Positions 15,885-23,115 of a stretch of DNA of 64,000 bases are shown here, one piece after another. Under the pieces are notes generated by a model, which ran no database searches, was not told the origin of the DNA, and was given only the letters and a program-made list of their open reading frames with translations. The translations under genes were made by a program, and so were the position numbers. Source of the DNA: Salinirubellus litoreus (GTDB lineage Archaea; Halobacteriota; Halobacteria; Halobacteriales; Haloarculaceae). Position 1 is the stretch's first letter. Each line of letters begins with the position of its first letter. Where the stretch lies: NCBI RefSeq assembly GCF_037335815.1, contig NZ_CP147841.1, positions 3,782,001 through 3,846,000 of the forward strand. The letters run 5' to 3'.

Positions 15885-16313
15885 ATGGCCCGGGCGCTGG
15901 TCGATGCGACGGTCGTCATCGCGTTCGCCGATACGGATGACGTCGATCATGACCGCGGTGAGGCGATCGTCCGGGCGATCGACCACGGTGAACTCGTGAC
16001 GGGTGTCATCGTGCACGACGCGCTGCTGGAGGTCCTGAACTTCGTGAACGAGCGGCTCGGACACCGGAAGGCGGTCCACCTGCTCGACAGGTTAGAAGAG
16101 AGTGCTCACTACCGATTGCCGTACAATCCGAAGGGGAACGTCGGGAGCGGCAGGGGACTCTTTCGACAATATCCGGACCTCTCGCTGGGGGACGCGATGC
16201 AGGTCGCGTTCATGCAGAGCGAGGGGTTCGAGTACATCTACAGCTTCGACGACGACTTCGACGCGGTGGAGGGCGTGACCCGGCTGACCACCGCGACCAA
16301 CCCGTTTGTGTGA
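15885..16313 (+). CDS. VapC-like PIN-domain ribonuclease toxin
   Basis: A 142-residue PIN protein. Acidic residues expected for the metal site are visible: ALVDATVVIAFAD (first Asp), a Glu in HDALLEVLNFVNERLG, SLGDAMQVAFMQ (Asp) and YSFDDDFDAV (C-terminal Asp). Length and order are normal for a type II toxin. It sits 10 nt after its AbrB-type antitoxin. Target RNA is unknown; VapC enzymes usually cut tRNA or the sarcin-ricin loop. Confidence 0.88.
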   Translation: MARALVDATVVIAFADTDDVDHDRGEAIVRAIDHGELVTGVIVHDALLEVLNFVNERLGHRKAVHLLDRLEESAHYRLPYNPKGNVGSGRGLFRQYPDLSLGDAMQVAFMQSEGFEYIYSFDDDFDAVEGVTRLTTATNPFV

Positions 16314-16380
16314 CCGGCAACTCTTCCAACGTCGGCCTCCGAGTGCTGGCCGTCGGCTGGCGCACACTCCGGTCGCCTGG

Positions 16381-16575
16381 TCATTCCGGCGGCGTCGGCA
16401 CGGCGTCGAACTCTCGTGCTGCCGCCGGACGGAGTAGCACGCCCTGTTCGGCGAGCGTCACCGACTCGGCCGGCGCGACCCCGGTGAAGAGATCGCGGAG
16501 CTGCCGCTGGAAGCTCCGATTCCGGGTCTCGTAGAGCTGAAGCGCGTATCCGTGTCGCTCCTCGTCGAGAGTTAC
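16381..16575 (-). pseudogene. 3' coding remnant cut by a transposon-end hairpin
   Basis: The minus-strand frame reads VTLDEERHGYALQLYETRNR, then SFQRQLRDLFTGVAPAESVT, ending ...DAVPTPPE and stop. Codon use is typical and acidic, but the 5' end is missing: the frame is interrupted exactly where the solo left-end hairpin begins at about 16578. The parent family is not recognised. It is probably a gene truncated by transposition. Confidence 0.5.
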
Positions 16576-16578
16576 GGA

Positions 16579-16624
16579 AAATCGAGGAGAAAGCCCCGTG
16601 CTTTAACGCGGGGATGAATCCGCA
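16579..16624 (+). repeat. Solo IS200/IS605 left-end hairpin
   Basis: AATCGAGGAGAAAG, hairpin CCCCGTG-CTTTAA-CGCGGGG (16594-16613), then ATGAATCCGC. The flanks are identical to the left end at 2723-2765, but the stem differs. No transposase follows, and 16,625-16,990 holds no convincing gene. Confidence 0.65.
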
Positions 16625-16991
16625 AAACCCTCTACAGCCGACATTATCAAGTCCCCCGGCCTCGTACCGTGCGGGAAGACAACTCGCGTAAACGTTCAAT
16701 CGGAAGAATCGGGGCCGCTTCCCGCTGATATGGACGGTTCCACGCCCACCACTGGCAACCCCGGTGGGGAGTACGTGGTTGAGATTCGTTCGCCGTCCTC
16801 ACAGTACCCCTACCCGTCACTGGAGACGGTCGGCAACGACCGCGCAAACGAGGGGGTGACAGCACACCAAAACACGCCCCGTTCGCGGTTGCACTCCGTC
16901 CTCGCCGGCGGAGTACGGTCGATGGCACGACCCGTGTCCGCCCACGTTCCAACCGTGGGTGGTTGCCCGGTATTCGGACGCCTCGGTTTAG

Positions 16992-17180
16992 GCGGTCTCG
17001 GGGACGACACAAGCGGATACCGCGTCCCTCTCGGACGCCGAATACGCCACACCCTCGTTTCGAGGGCCGACGTGTAGCGCATGTTCGCGGCCAGTCTGGG
17101 AGGACGCACCCCGGGGCGATCTGGAGGCGCGTGTGCGTGCATTGGAGGATGCCCTTGGCGAGGACGACGGACGGGACTGA
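16992..17180 (+). pseudogene. C-terminal zinc-ribbon/coiled-coil remnant
   Basis: An open frame after a stop at 16989 encodes ...ATPSFRGPTCSACSRPVWED, then APRGDLEARVRALEDALGED and stop. It has a CxxC and a short coiled-coil tail with good haloarchaeal codon use, but no start codon. It resembles the tail of a zinc-finger/coiled-coil protein. A deleted or frameshifted 5' end is likely. Confidence 0.35.
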
Positions 17181-17288
17181 GCGCCATTACTCTCATTTCT
17201 GAGAACGGTAAATCGCGTCGCGCTATACCGTCATGATCTTCGCGAAGTGGTTCATCACCGGGATGCCCGACACCAATGAGGAGTGACG

Positions 17289-17582
17289 TCAGAACCCGTA
17301 GCGTTTGTGCGCCTCGTCGATAGGGACGATTTCGAGGACACGAACCTCTTTCTGGTCCTCCAAGATGGTGTATATGGCTGTATACGTCCGGGAGATGTGC
17401 ATCCGGTACCGGTCCCGCCGGCCGTCGATGGGGAGCTTCTCCTTGTCCCCACGGCCGCGTCCGGGGTACGGGTTATCGGCGAGATATCCCAGGTTTTCCT
17501 TGCAGATTCGCCCGGTCTTCTCGTCAGCCGCGCCGAGGAACTCGCGCACCCCATCTCCGAGGAGGACCTGGTAATCAGACAT
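17289..17582 (-). CDS. relE: RelE/ParE-family toxin
   Basis: A 97-residue protein from ATG 17582, overlapping the antitoxin stop by 8 nt. The RelE fold pattern is clear: SDYQVLLGDGVREFLGAADE (first strand and helix), PIDGRRDRYRMHISRTYTAI (central strands with Arg residues) and VRVLEIVPIDEAHKRYGF (C-terminal strand and helix). RelE-type toxins cleave mRNA in the ribosome. It is translationally coupled to the relB-like gene upstream and is the second gene of that operon. Full length with no disruption. Confidence 0.9.
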   Translation of the reverse strand: MSDYQVLLGDGVREFLGAADEKTGRICKENLGYLADNPYPGRGRGDKEKLPIDGRRDRYRMHISRTYTAIYTILEDQKEVRVLEIVPIDEAHKRYGF

Positions 17583-17769
17583 CCTCAAGCGGCGTCAACT
17601 CGTCGCGGTCCGCCTCCTCCAACTCCTGAAACCGTCGCTCTAGGTCCTGCCGGCGCCGGTCCTGGGCTAGCTCCTTCAGGAGATCGTCGTAGGTCTGTCC
17701 CGGCTCCTTCAGGTCGTGGAGTTCCTTCCGCGTCTCCTCGGTCACCGGAATGCGCTTGTCTGCCGACAT
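17575..17769 (-). CDS. relB: RelB-like antitoxin (DUF7557-like)
   Basis: A 64-residue acidic protein: MSADKRIPVTEETRKELHDL, then KEPGQTYDDLLKELAQDRRR, with a charged C-terminal helix. The N-terminal strand plus helix resembles ribbon-helix-helix antitoxins. It precedes and overlaps relE. A TATA-like TTAAGA (about 17795-17800, minus strand) lies 28 nt upstream, so a leaderless transcript with autorepression is likely. DUF7557 is the haloarchaeal family name I associate with this sequence. Confidence 0.85.
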   Translation of the reverse strand: MSADKRIPVTEETRKELHDLKEPGQTYDDLLKELAQDRRRQDLERRFQELEEADRDELTPLEDV

Positions 17770-18229
17770 AGCTGTCCGGACGTACAGGACTGACAGTCTT
17801 AACAGTTTGGTAGTGGCGGTGGTGTCACTTCATCCGACAAGCATAGCCGGTGTAGCCGGGTATTGCAAAAAACCCCATTCCGGCCAATGTGTCCGATGGA
17901 ATCGTCGTCGCGACCCGATCGACGCCACCAGCGGTGTCGGCAGGGTTTGTCTGGAGGAACGGTTGGTCGGCGTAGATGCCTCCGGCGTGATCGGTAGTCA
18001 GTTCTCGATGACCGTGTATCGTCTATCGCAGCTGATCACGACACGGCTCAAATCGGGGCTGAACGTCAGGACCTGCCCTTGTCGTGGCCGGCTCCCTCGG
18101 GACGATCCACACCATCTGCACGAACTCGCCAAAGATCCGGACCGGGAGACCGAGTACTACGCTCGACAGATTGTTGATCATGGAACGACCACGTACTTAT
18201 TGTTGGCCGTGAAACCAACGCTGTAGCGA
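17770..18229. other. Intergenic region with the relBE promoter
   Basis: 460 bp between divergent toxin-antitoxin modules. The relBE TATA lies near 17797. An open frame to 18226 ends in HELAKDPDRETEYYARQIVD, which has plausible composition, but its upstream part is not coding-like and no start is convincing. I leave it unannotated as a gene. Confidence 0.45.
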
Positions 18230-18526
18230 ATGGGATCGACGGCTGGTGACCTCGACGGGTACGCCGACGTGACGGTGTACGAAGACGGCACCGTCGTACG
18301 CATTTCGATCCGTCGTACCAGCGACGATGCGTACCCGTCGGGGCGGCGGTATACGGTCCACTACGGAGCGCTGACCGCAGGTCCTGAGACGCTCGACGAC
18401 GGAACGGTCCGGCGGTACGACAACGCCCACGAGGAGACGAAAGGCCACGAGCGCCACGTCGCGCCCGATCCGGAACCGGAGCGCATCGAGTTCCCCGGCA
18501 TCGAAGAACTCTACGAGCGGTTCTGA
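18230..18526 (+). CDS. tumE: TumE-like toxin (DUF6516)
   Basis: A 98-residue protein: YADVTVYEDGTVVRISIRRT, then RYTVHYGALTAGPE, RRYDNAHEETKGHERHV and IEFPGIEELYERF. The N-terminal beta strands, the R-x-D-N-A-H-x-x-x-x-x-H-x-R-H motif and the C-terminal helix are features of DUF6516/TumE proteins. The adjacent downstream gene encodes an HVO_A0114/TumA-type DNA-binding protein, the usual partner, 52 bp away on the same strand. Thus it is a probable type II toxin-antitoxin pair with the toxin gene first. Confidence 0.85.
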   Translation: MGSTAGDLDGYADVTVYEDGTVVRISIRRTSDDAYPSGRRYTVHYGALTAGPETLDDGTVRRYDNAHEETKGHERHVAPDPEPERIEFPGIEELYERF

Positions 18527-18578
18527 GACGAGATACCGAAGCCGCGGTTCGGCCCATCCACCGACACTGGTGATCCCC

Positions 18579-18983
18579 ATGCCTGACAGCACGAACGTAC
18601 TCCTGGTCACGGTCGACGACGACCACGACCCGTATGAAGCAGGAATAGAGGCAATTCAGCAGCTCAAAGCTGGCGAGGCCATCGACCAGCCGGCGACCAT
18701 CCGCTTCGCCAATGAGTCACAACTCACGGACGTCTTCAACGAGCGGACGTACACGCTCCTGCGCGCCATCAGGGACGAGACACCGGGGAGTATCCGCGAA
18801 ACCGCACGGCTGGTCGGCCGGGACAAGAAGAACGTCCACGAGGAGTTGACGACGCTCGAGGCGCTCGGTGTTATCCGATTCGAAGCGGATGGACGCGCGA
18901 AGCGACCGGTGTTCCCGTACGACGAACTCGTCGTGACCCCGCTCGCCCGCGGCTCCAGTGACGGAACACCGGCAGCGCCCTGA
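18579..18983 (+). CDS. tumA: TumA/HVO_A0114-type HTH antitoxin
   Basis: A 134-residue protein from ATG 18579; GTG 18570 is an alternative. The winged HTH spans about residues 50-125: FNERTYTLLRAIRDETPGSI, then ARLVGRDKKNVHEELTTLEA, with the wing RAKRPVFPYDELVVTPL. It is paralogous to the protein at 102-479. As partner of the TumE-like gene it presumably neutralises the toxin and represses the operon. The last few residues are low-complexity and may be read-through of the original end. Confidence 0.85.
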   Translation: MPDSTNVLLVTVDDDHDPYEAGIEAIQQLKAGEAIDQPATIRFANESQLTDVFNERTYTLLRAIRDETPGSIRETARLVGRDKKNVHEELTTLEALGVIRFEADGRAKRPVFPYDELVVTPLARGSSDGTPAAP

Positions 18984-19281
18984 CGCCGCCGCCCTCGCTC
19001 CGCCGGGCACGGCAGAGTAGCGCTCGAGTGGAGGACGCGTCGTTCAGTCTCTCGTGGGCTTCGTCTTCCTCGCCAGATAGTTCGAGATGGATCTCGGTGG
19101 CCGCACTGACGATCTCGATGTCCGAGAGATACAAAAACGCCTGCCTGGCAGAAGATCTCATCGTGGACTGCTGAATCCACTCTCTGTATGCAGTACTGGC
19201 GTCTTCGGGAGAAACGACGTACGATGTGTACGAAGTCCGTGCCGCACGGCGAATGATGTGGTGTCCATCTGTCACGACCAT
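18871..19281 (-). CDS. Uncertain hypothetical protein
   Basis: The minus-strand frame begins MVVTDGHHIIRRAARTSYTS, then YVVSPEDASTAYREWIQQST and YLSDIEIVSAATEIHLELSG. The first 85 residues look protein-like and acidic, and ATG 19281 is well placed. The C-terminal part becomes Arg/Gly-rich and runs antisense into the tumA gene, which argues that the true 3' end is lost or frameshifted near 19050. Unrecognised; may be a truncated gene. Confidence 0.35.
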   Translation of the reverse strand: MVVTDGHHIIRRAARTSYTSYVVSPEDASTAYREWIQQSTMRSSARQAFLYLSDIEIVSAATEIHLELSGEEDEAHERLNDASSTRALLCRARRSEGGGVRALPVFRHWSRGRAGSRRVRRTGTPVASRVHPLRIG

Positions 19282-19314
19282 AGTGTTATTCCCTCCGTCC
19301 CCGAAGCGTACGAG

Positions 19315-19698
19315 ATGGGAGACACCAAACGAGGTCGAGAGAAGCAGGCCCGTGACGCGGACGATCGCCAGCGGGAGCGCGACCGCAAAGAGGCCCAGGA
19401 GCGTGCGGACGAGCCCGAGCCACCTCGTGACGTATCAGACACAGCCGAGGGAACGCTACGCGAGGAGGGCGACCCCCGTGATTCCCCTCGCACGTGTCAT
19501 CGTCGGGACTGCGACGAGCCCGCAACGTTCGTCGCCATCGAACGGTATCTGGAAGAAACCGGTCATGGACCCGTTACGGCAGAAGCGTTCCTGTGTCAGG
19601 AACACACCGCCGAAGAGAGTCCGACAAACCTCGATCATGCCTATCCCGACTACGTGTTTCGTGTCGTTCCACTCCCAGAGACACGGACGACAGATTAG
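19315..19698 (+). CDS. Hypothetical protein with Cys-containing C-terminal domain
   Basis: A 127-residue protein; ATG 19315 is chosen because the upstream frame is antisense to another ORF and has no acidic bias. The N-terminus is a highly charged helix (MGDTKRGREKQARDADDRQR). The C-terminal half reads TCHRRDCDEPATFVAIERYL, then EAFLCQEHT, a possible CxxxxC...CxxH metal site. This type of small haloarchaeal protein is common near mobile regions, but I know no function. It is followed by a strong hairpin at 19746. Confidence 0.7.
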   Translation: MGDTKRGREKQARDADDRQRERDRKEAQERADEPEPPRDVSDTAEGTLREEGDPRDSPRTCHRRDCDEPATFVAIERYLEETGHGPVTAEAFLCQEHTAEESPTNLDHAYPDYVFRVVPLPETRTTD

Positions 19699-19745
19699 AG
19701 CTGCCACGAGGACCGCCAGGCGAGATGATAAAGATACGAGCGCAT

Positions 19746-19767
19746 ACCCCCGTCTTTAGGCGGGGGT
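19746..19767. repeat. Strong hairpin, terminator or solo transposon end
   Basis: ACCCCCG-TCTTTAGG-CGGGGGT palindrome. It lacks the GAGGAGAA/ATGAATCC flanks of the other end hairpins. It may end transcription of the preceding gene, or be the end of a different IS200/IS605 subgroup. Confidence 0.4.
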
Positions 19768-19910
19768 CAAGCGGACAATAGCCTACACACCCACCGACGA
19801 CGTTATGGCTGGATTTCCCACAGTTCTATCTTTCTTCGAGGAGAGAATCCCGCCGTTTACGGCGGGAGTGAATCCGACAACTCCTACACCGACCGCCGTC
19901 GATACTGACT

Positions 19911-20176
19911 TCCTCCCACGACTGAAGTCGTGGGGTTCCACGGTCACAGACCGTGCCCCGACTTCGGGAGGTTCCCAACTCGTCGCACCGCACGGGTGGG
20001 TTGTGGGCCGAGCCAGTACGGCCCCCGACCGAGATAGCGGGCTTCATCTACCGCCCGATGGCGTGCATATCCTTACCTCGGACTCGGTACCACAACCGAC
20101 AGGGCAGACCAACATAGTTGTTACGGGATTGTCGGATTCATCCCACGACTGAAGTCGTAGGCTTTCTCCTCGAACC
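19911..20176 (-). mobile_element. Non-autonomous IS200/IS605-derived element, copy 2 (nested)
   Basis: On the minus strand: left-end hairpin 20142-20161 (GAGGAGAAAG... ATGAATCCGAC flanks), internal AAGGATATGCAC, GTAGATGAAGCCCGCT, CTCGGTCGGGG and GAACCTCCCGA blocks, then end hairpin 19915-19934. The same blocks, in the same order, occur at 14841-15153. No ORF. It lies inside the 5' part of the tnpB-only element. Confidence 0.65.
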
Positions 20177-20241
20177 ACTGTAAGACCGGATATTCCATAC
20201 CAATACAAGCCATTAAGTAACTCCTTCGACATAGGCTATGT

Positions 20242-21492
20242 ATGGCGATTGAGGTCACGCGCACCTACGTTGGTTCAATCCAGAACCACCAACAGGTCTG
20301 CGATGGCCTCAATTCGCTCGGAGACTCCGTCTCGAAAATTTGGAACGTCGCCCGATGGACAGCCGACCGAATCTGGGATGCGACCGGCGAAATCCCAGAC
20401 GAGGGCGTGCTGAAATCGTACATGAAGAACCGTGAGTGCTGGAAAGACTTGAACGCACAATCCAGTCAGAAAGTCATCGAAGAACTTTCCGACGCTTTCC
20501 AGTCATGGTTCGACCTGCGACACAAGGTTGACGAGGCGAATCCGCCCGGCTACCGCAAACACGGCGATACCCGACCCAAGAGTACGGTCACGTTCAAAGA
20601 AGACGGCTTCAAACACGACCCCGAGAACAACCGCGTTCGCCTCTCGAAAGGCTCGAACCTGAAAGAATACTGGTCGGACTTCATCCTCTGCGAGTACCAG
20701 ACCCGACCCGACGTTGACCTCTCGAAAGTCAACAAGGTGCAGAACGTTCGCGCCGTCTGGAACGGCGACGAGTGGGAACTTCACTTCGTCTGCAAAGTCG
20801 AACTCGAAACCAACGACTCCGCAGGCAACGAAGTTGCGGGCATCGACCTTGGTATCACGAACATCGCCACGGTCGTCTTTCCCAACGAGTACGTTCTGTA
20901 CCCCGGTAACTCACTCAAGCAGGACAAGCACTACTTCAAACGTGCTGAGTACGACACGGAAGGTGAGAACGGCCCGTCAGAGAAGTCGATGTGGGCGCGT
21001 CGAAAACTCACAGAGCGTGAGACACAGTTCTACCACACGCTGACTGATGCCATCATCACGGAGTGTGTCGAGCGCGGTGTGGGCACGCTCGCGGTGAGTT
21101 GGCCCGAAGACGTTCGAGCGTCAGATTGGGGAAAGACGGGTAACAAGAAGTTGCACTCGTGGGCGTTCGACCGCATCTACCAGTACCTCGAATACAAAGG
21201 CGAAGAGCGCGGTGTCGAGGTGTTGAAAGAGAATGAGTGGGACACCTCGAAGACGTGTTCACGGTGTGGTGACGACACGAAGTCGAACCGTGTCGAACGT
21301 GGCCTGTACGTTTGTTCGTCGTGTGGGTTGGTCGGAAACGCGGATTGTAACGGGGCGGAGAATATGCGACAGAAGATAACTCCGAGTCCTCACGGCGAGG
21401 ATAGGAGTAACGGCTGTGTGGCACAGCCATCGACATACTTGTTCGACCGCGAGAGCGGGACGTTTCACACGAGAGAACAGGTCGTGTCGTAG
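20242..21492 (+). CDS. tnpB: TnpB family protein (solo)
   Basis: A 416-residue TnpB, longer than and divergent from the one at 3243. First RuvC Asp is in VAGIDLGITNIATV (about residue 200), the zinc ribbon is CSRCG...CSSCG, and the last Asp is in GNADCNGAEN. The RuvC-II strand reads GTLAVSWPEDVR: the position of the usual catalytic Glu appears to be Ser, with a Glu three residues later and others in LTERETQFYHTL. No tnpA accompanies it. Such solo TnpBs may depend on a TnpA in trans, keep guide-RNA nuclease activity, or be repurposed. Preceded by an A+T-rich leader (20,180-20,241). Confidence 0.88.
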   Translation: MAIEVTRTYVGSIQNHQQVCDGLNSLGDSVSKIWNVARWTADRIWDATGEIPDEGVLKSYMKNRECWKDLNAQSSQKVIEELSDAFQSWFDLRHKVDEANPPGYRKHGDTRPKSTVTFKEDGFKHDPENNRVRLSKGSNLKEYWSDFILCEYQTRPDVDLSKVNKVQNVRAVWNGDEWELHFVCKVELETNDSAGNEVAGIDLGITNIATVVFPNEYVLYPGNSLKQDKHYFKRAEYDTEGENGPSEKSMWARRKLTERETQFYHTLTDAIITECVERGVGTLAVSWPEDVRASDWGKTGNKKLHSWAFDRIYQYLEYKGEERGVEVLKENEWDTSKTCSRCGDDTKSNRVERGLYVCSSCGLVGNADCNGAENMRQKITPSPHGEDRSNGCVAQPSTYLFDRESGTFHTREQVVS

Positions 21493-21518
21493 ACCAGCAA
21501 ATATCCCAACTGCGGTAC

Positions 21519-21553
21519 GGGAAGCCCCGCCGTTCACGGCGGGGAGGGTGTCA
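21519..21553 (+). repeat. Right end of the tnpB-only element
   Basis: GGGAAG, hairpin CCCCGCCG-TTCA-CGGCGGGG (21525-21544), AGGGTGTCAC. The layout matches 4397-4431. In this family it is the 3' end of the TnpB guide RNA scaffold, followed by the guide in the flank. Confidence 0.6.
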
Positions 21554-21927
21554 CTGTGAAACGGCGGTTTGAGCCAGGCGAAGGTTACTAACCGTTCGTT
21601 CAGTAGCGATAACCGCTTCGGCCCTCCACGCGCCGGCGCGCCTGCTGTCACCGGCTTCCGTTCCTGTTCCGGGGGTGCGAGAGGAAGGAGCATCGGGCAT
21701 CGCGCAGAACGGGGGCGCGTATCCCTCACGCCACGGTCGTCCCCTGCCGGATACACCCGTAAGTCCACCATCGGGATCGGGACGACCCGGTCCGTGACTC
21801 TCGGGGGACCCGGTCGGCCGGGTTACCCATCCGATCGGTACCCAACGCCTCCTGTGGACTCCCGTTCTCCTGTGCCGGACACCCCGTCATGCGAGCGCGG
21901 TCGTCGTGGGGATGAGGTACGGCAGTC
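21554..21927. other. Intergenic flank of the tnpB element
   Basis: About 370 bp with no supportable gene. It ends at the TATA-like GATATAAGG (21928-21936) of the next gene. It marks the boundary between the accessory tract and the conserved metabolic/respiratory genes. Confidence 0.45.
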
Positions 21928-21959
21928 GATATAAGGGGGCCGGGCGCTGGAGTCGGGGT

Positions 21960-22706
21960 ATGGACGTCGGCGTCACGGTCGGTGACTCGGTGGAGCGGCT
22001 GGAAGCGACGGTTGACGGCTTCGCGTTCGCCGAACTCTCGATCGGCGAGTCCTCGTACGTTCCCGCCGACACGGACGATAGCCGCCTCCGGGCGGCGCTC
22101 GAATCCGTCGGTGCGGAGCTGTGCGTCCACCTGCCGTTCGATCAGGTCGTCGCGACGTCGGTTCCGCGGCTCAACGTCGCGATCGCCGACTACCTCGCGG
22201 AGCTACTCGACTGGGCGGGGACGCTCGGCGCGCGGAAGGCCGTTCTCCACGCGACGATGCGGAACCCGCACGACACCGACCAGCGGCCGGTCTTCGCCGA
22301 CCAGCTGTCGGCCATCGCGCGGGCGGGCGACGACGCGGGGGTCGAACTCGTCGTCGAGAACGTCGGCCACCAGGCCCGCGGGCTCCCGCTCTCCGTCCTC
22401 GGCGACATCGCCCGGGAGACCGGGACGGCGGTCTGTTTCGACGTCGGCCACGCGTACATGGAGGACGGGGACGACGGGATCGAGCGCTTCCTCGACGAGT
22501 ACGCCGATCTCGTCTCGCACCTCCACGTCCACGACGTGCGCGGGCGCGGGGACACCCACCTCCCGATCGGTGCCGGCGAGGTCGACTACGGGCTCGTGGC
22601 CGAGCTCCTGCCGGACTTCGAGGGGACCGTCGCCGTCGAGGTGTTCACCGACGACGTTCCCCTGTTGCGGGACTCGGCCGCCCGGGCGAGGAGTCACCTG
22701 GAGTGA
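21960..22706 (+). CDS. Sugar phosphate isomerase/epimerase-like TIM-barrel protein
   Basis: A 248-residue protein. ATG 21960 is favoured by a TATA-like GATATAAGG 28 nt upstream (leaderless). It shows the xylose-isomerase-like barrel (AP_endonuc_2) pattern: CVHLPFD, AVLHATMRNPHD, ELVVENVGH (metal Glu), VCFDVGHAYM (Asp, His), HLHVHDVRGRGDTHLPIGAG (His, Asp) and VAVEVF (final Glu). These acidic and His residues normally bind a divalent metal. The substrate is unknown. It stands alone between the mobile tract and the nar operon. Confidence 0.85.
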   Translation: MDVGVTVGDSVERLEATVDGFAFAELSIGESSYVPADTDDSRLRAALESVGAELCVHLPFDQVVATSVPRLNVAIADYLAELLDWAGTLGARKAVLHATMRNPHDTDQRPVFADQLSAIARAGDDAGVELVVENVGHQARGLPLSVLGDIARETGTAVCFDVGHAYMEDGDDGIERFLDEYADLVSHLHVHDVRGRGDTHLPIGAGEVDYGLVAELLPDFEGTVAVEVFTDDVPLLRDSAARARSHLE

Positions 22707-22965
22707 GCGCGTGCGGCTCCCCGGCGGGGGACTGGAGACGCGGCATCGATCGGCCGCCCTCCATCGCGCTGAACACACTCCTCGTGCGTAGCACGTCCTC
22801 ACCTGCCGCAAACACTCGCTATCGCGAGCGTGACGGTCCGGGCTTCCGGCGACGGAGCCCACCGGACCCCTCGCGCCGGCGAGATCCGGCGAGCGTCGGA
22901 GACCGAGGGCGGCCGAGGGGATCTGCCATCCGGCAGGCCCGTCTACCGGCTCGCCTCGGATCGGG

Positions 22966-23036
22966 GCCTCGGTATAAGCCCCCAAAGAATGGTGGGTCGC
23001 CGTATAACCTGTTAGCAGTCCACTCACGTCCTGTCA
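22966..23036 (+). promoter_or_regulatory. Probable promoter of the nar operon
   Basis: Two TATA-like boxes: GGTATAAGC (about 22970-22978) and CGTATAACC (about 23003-23011). The second would start transcription near 23035, a few bases before the leader ORF at 23041. The 260 bp further upstream are G+C-rich and hold no gene. No operator was identified by eye. Confidence 0.45.
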
Positions 23037-23040
23037 GAGC

Positions 23041-23115
23041 ATGCTACCCGTGTCACGCGATTCGAACCGTCGCCGAGCTGACCGTGGCGTGGCGAGCGGA
23101 CGTGATCGGCGATGA
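23041..23115 (+). CDS. 24-codon leader ORF overlapping the first nar gene
   Basis: ATG 23041 opens a 24-residue frame, MLPVSRDSNRRRADRGVASG..., rich in Arg. Its TGA overlaps the ATG of the next gene as ATGA, the same junction type used throughout the operon. It lies about 33 nt after a TATA-like box, so it would be the first frame on the message. It may couple translation of the first nar gene or act as a leader peptide. Not conserved evidence; could be chance. Confidence 0.35.
   Translation: MLPVSRDSNRRRADRGVASGRDRR

Larger units (their letters stand above)
19836..21553 (+). mobile_element. tnpB-only (IS1341-type) element with a nested insertion
   Basis: The left-end hairpin 19849-19866 (CCCGCCG/CGGCGGG stem, flanks GAGGAGA and GTGAATCCGAC) and the right-end hairpin 21525-21544 (CCCCGCCG/CGGCGGGG) have matching stems. 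They bracket the tnpB at 20242-21492. The other element, 19911-20176, lies between the left end and tnpB. Subtracting it leaves about 111 bp from left hairpin to ORF, close to the 97 bp in the complete element at 2714. The right end finishes with GTGTCAC. Confidence 0.65.

Noticed and set aside
16730..17077. 115-codon plus-strand frame after the solo hairpin
   Set aside because: Low acidic content and Gly/Arg/Pro-rich; it overlaps a better-coding frame with a CxxC at 16992-17180.
17750..18226. 158-codon plus-strand frame before the TumE-like gene
   Set aside because: The last 40 residues look protein-like, but the first 110 lack acidic bias and motifs, and there is no promoter or start support.
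23055..23075. tRNA-like T-loop sequence (GGTTCGAATC on the minus strand)
   Set aside because: The flanking bases do not form a T-stem, and no acceptor or anticodon arm can be built around it.
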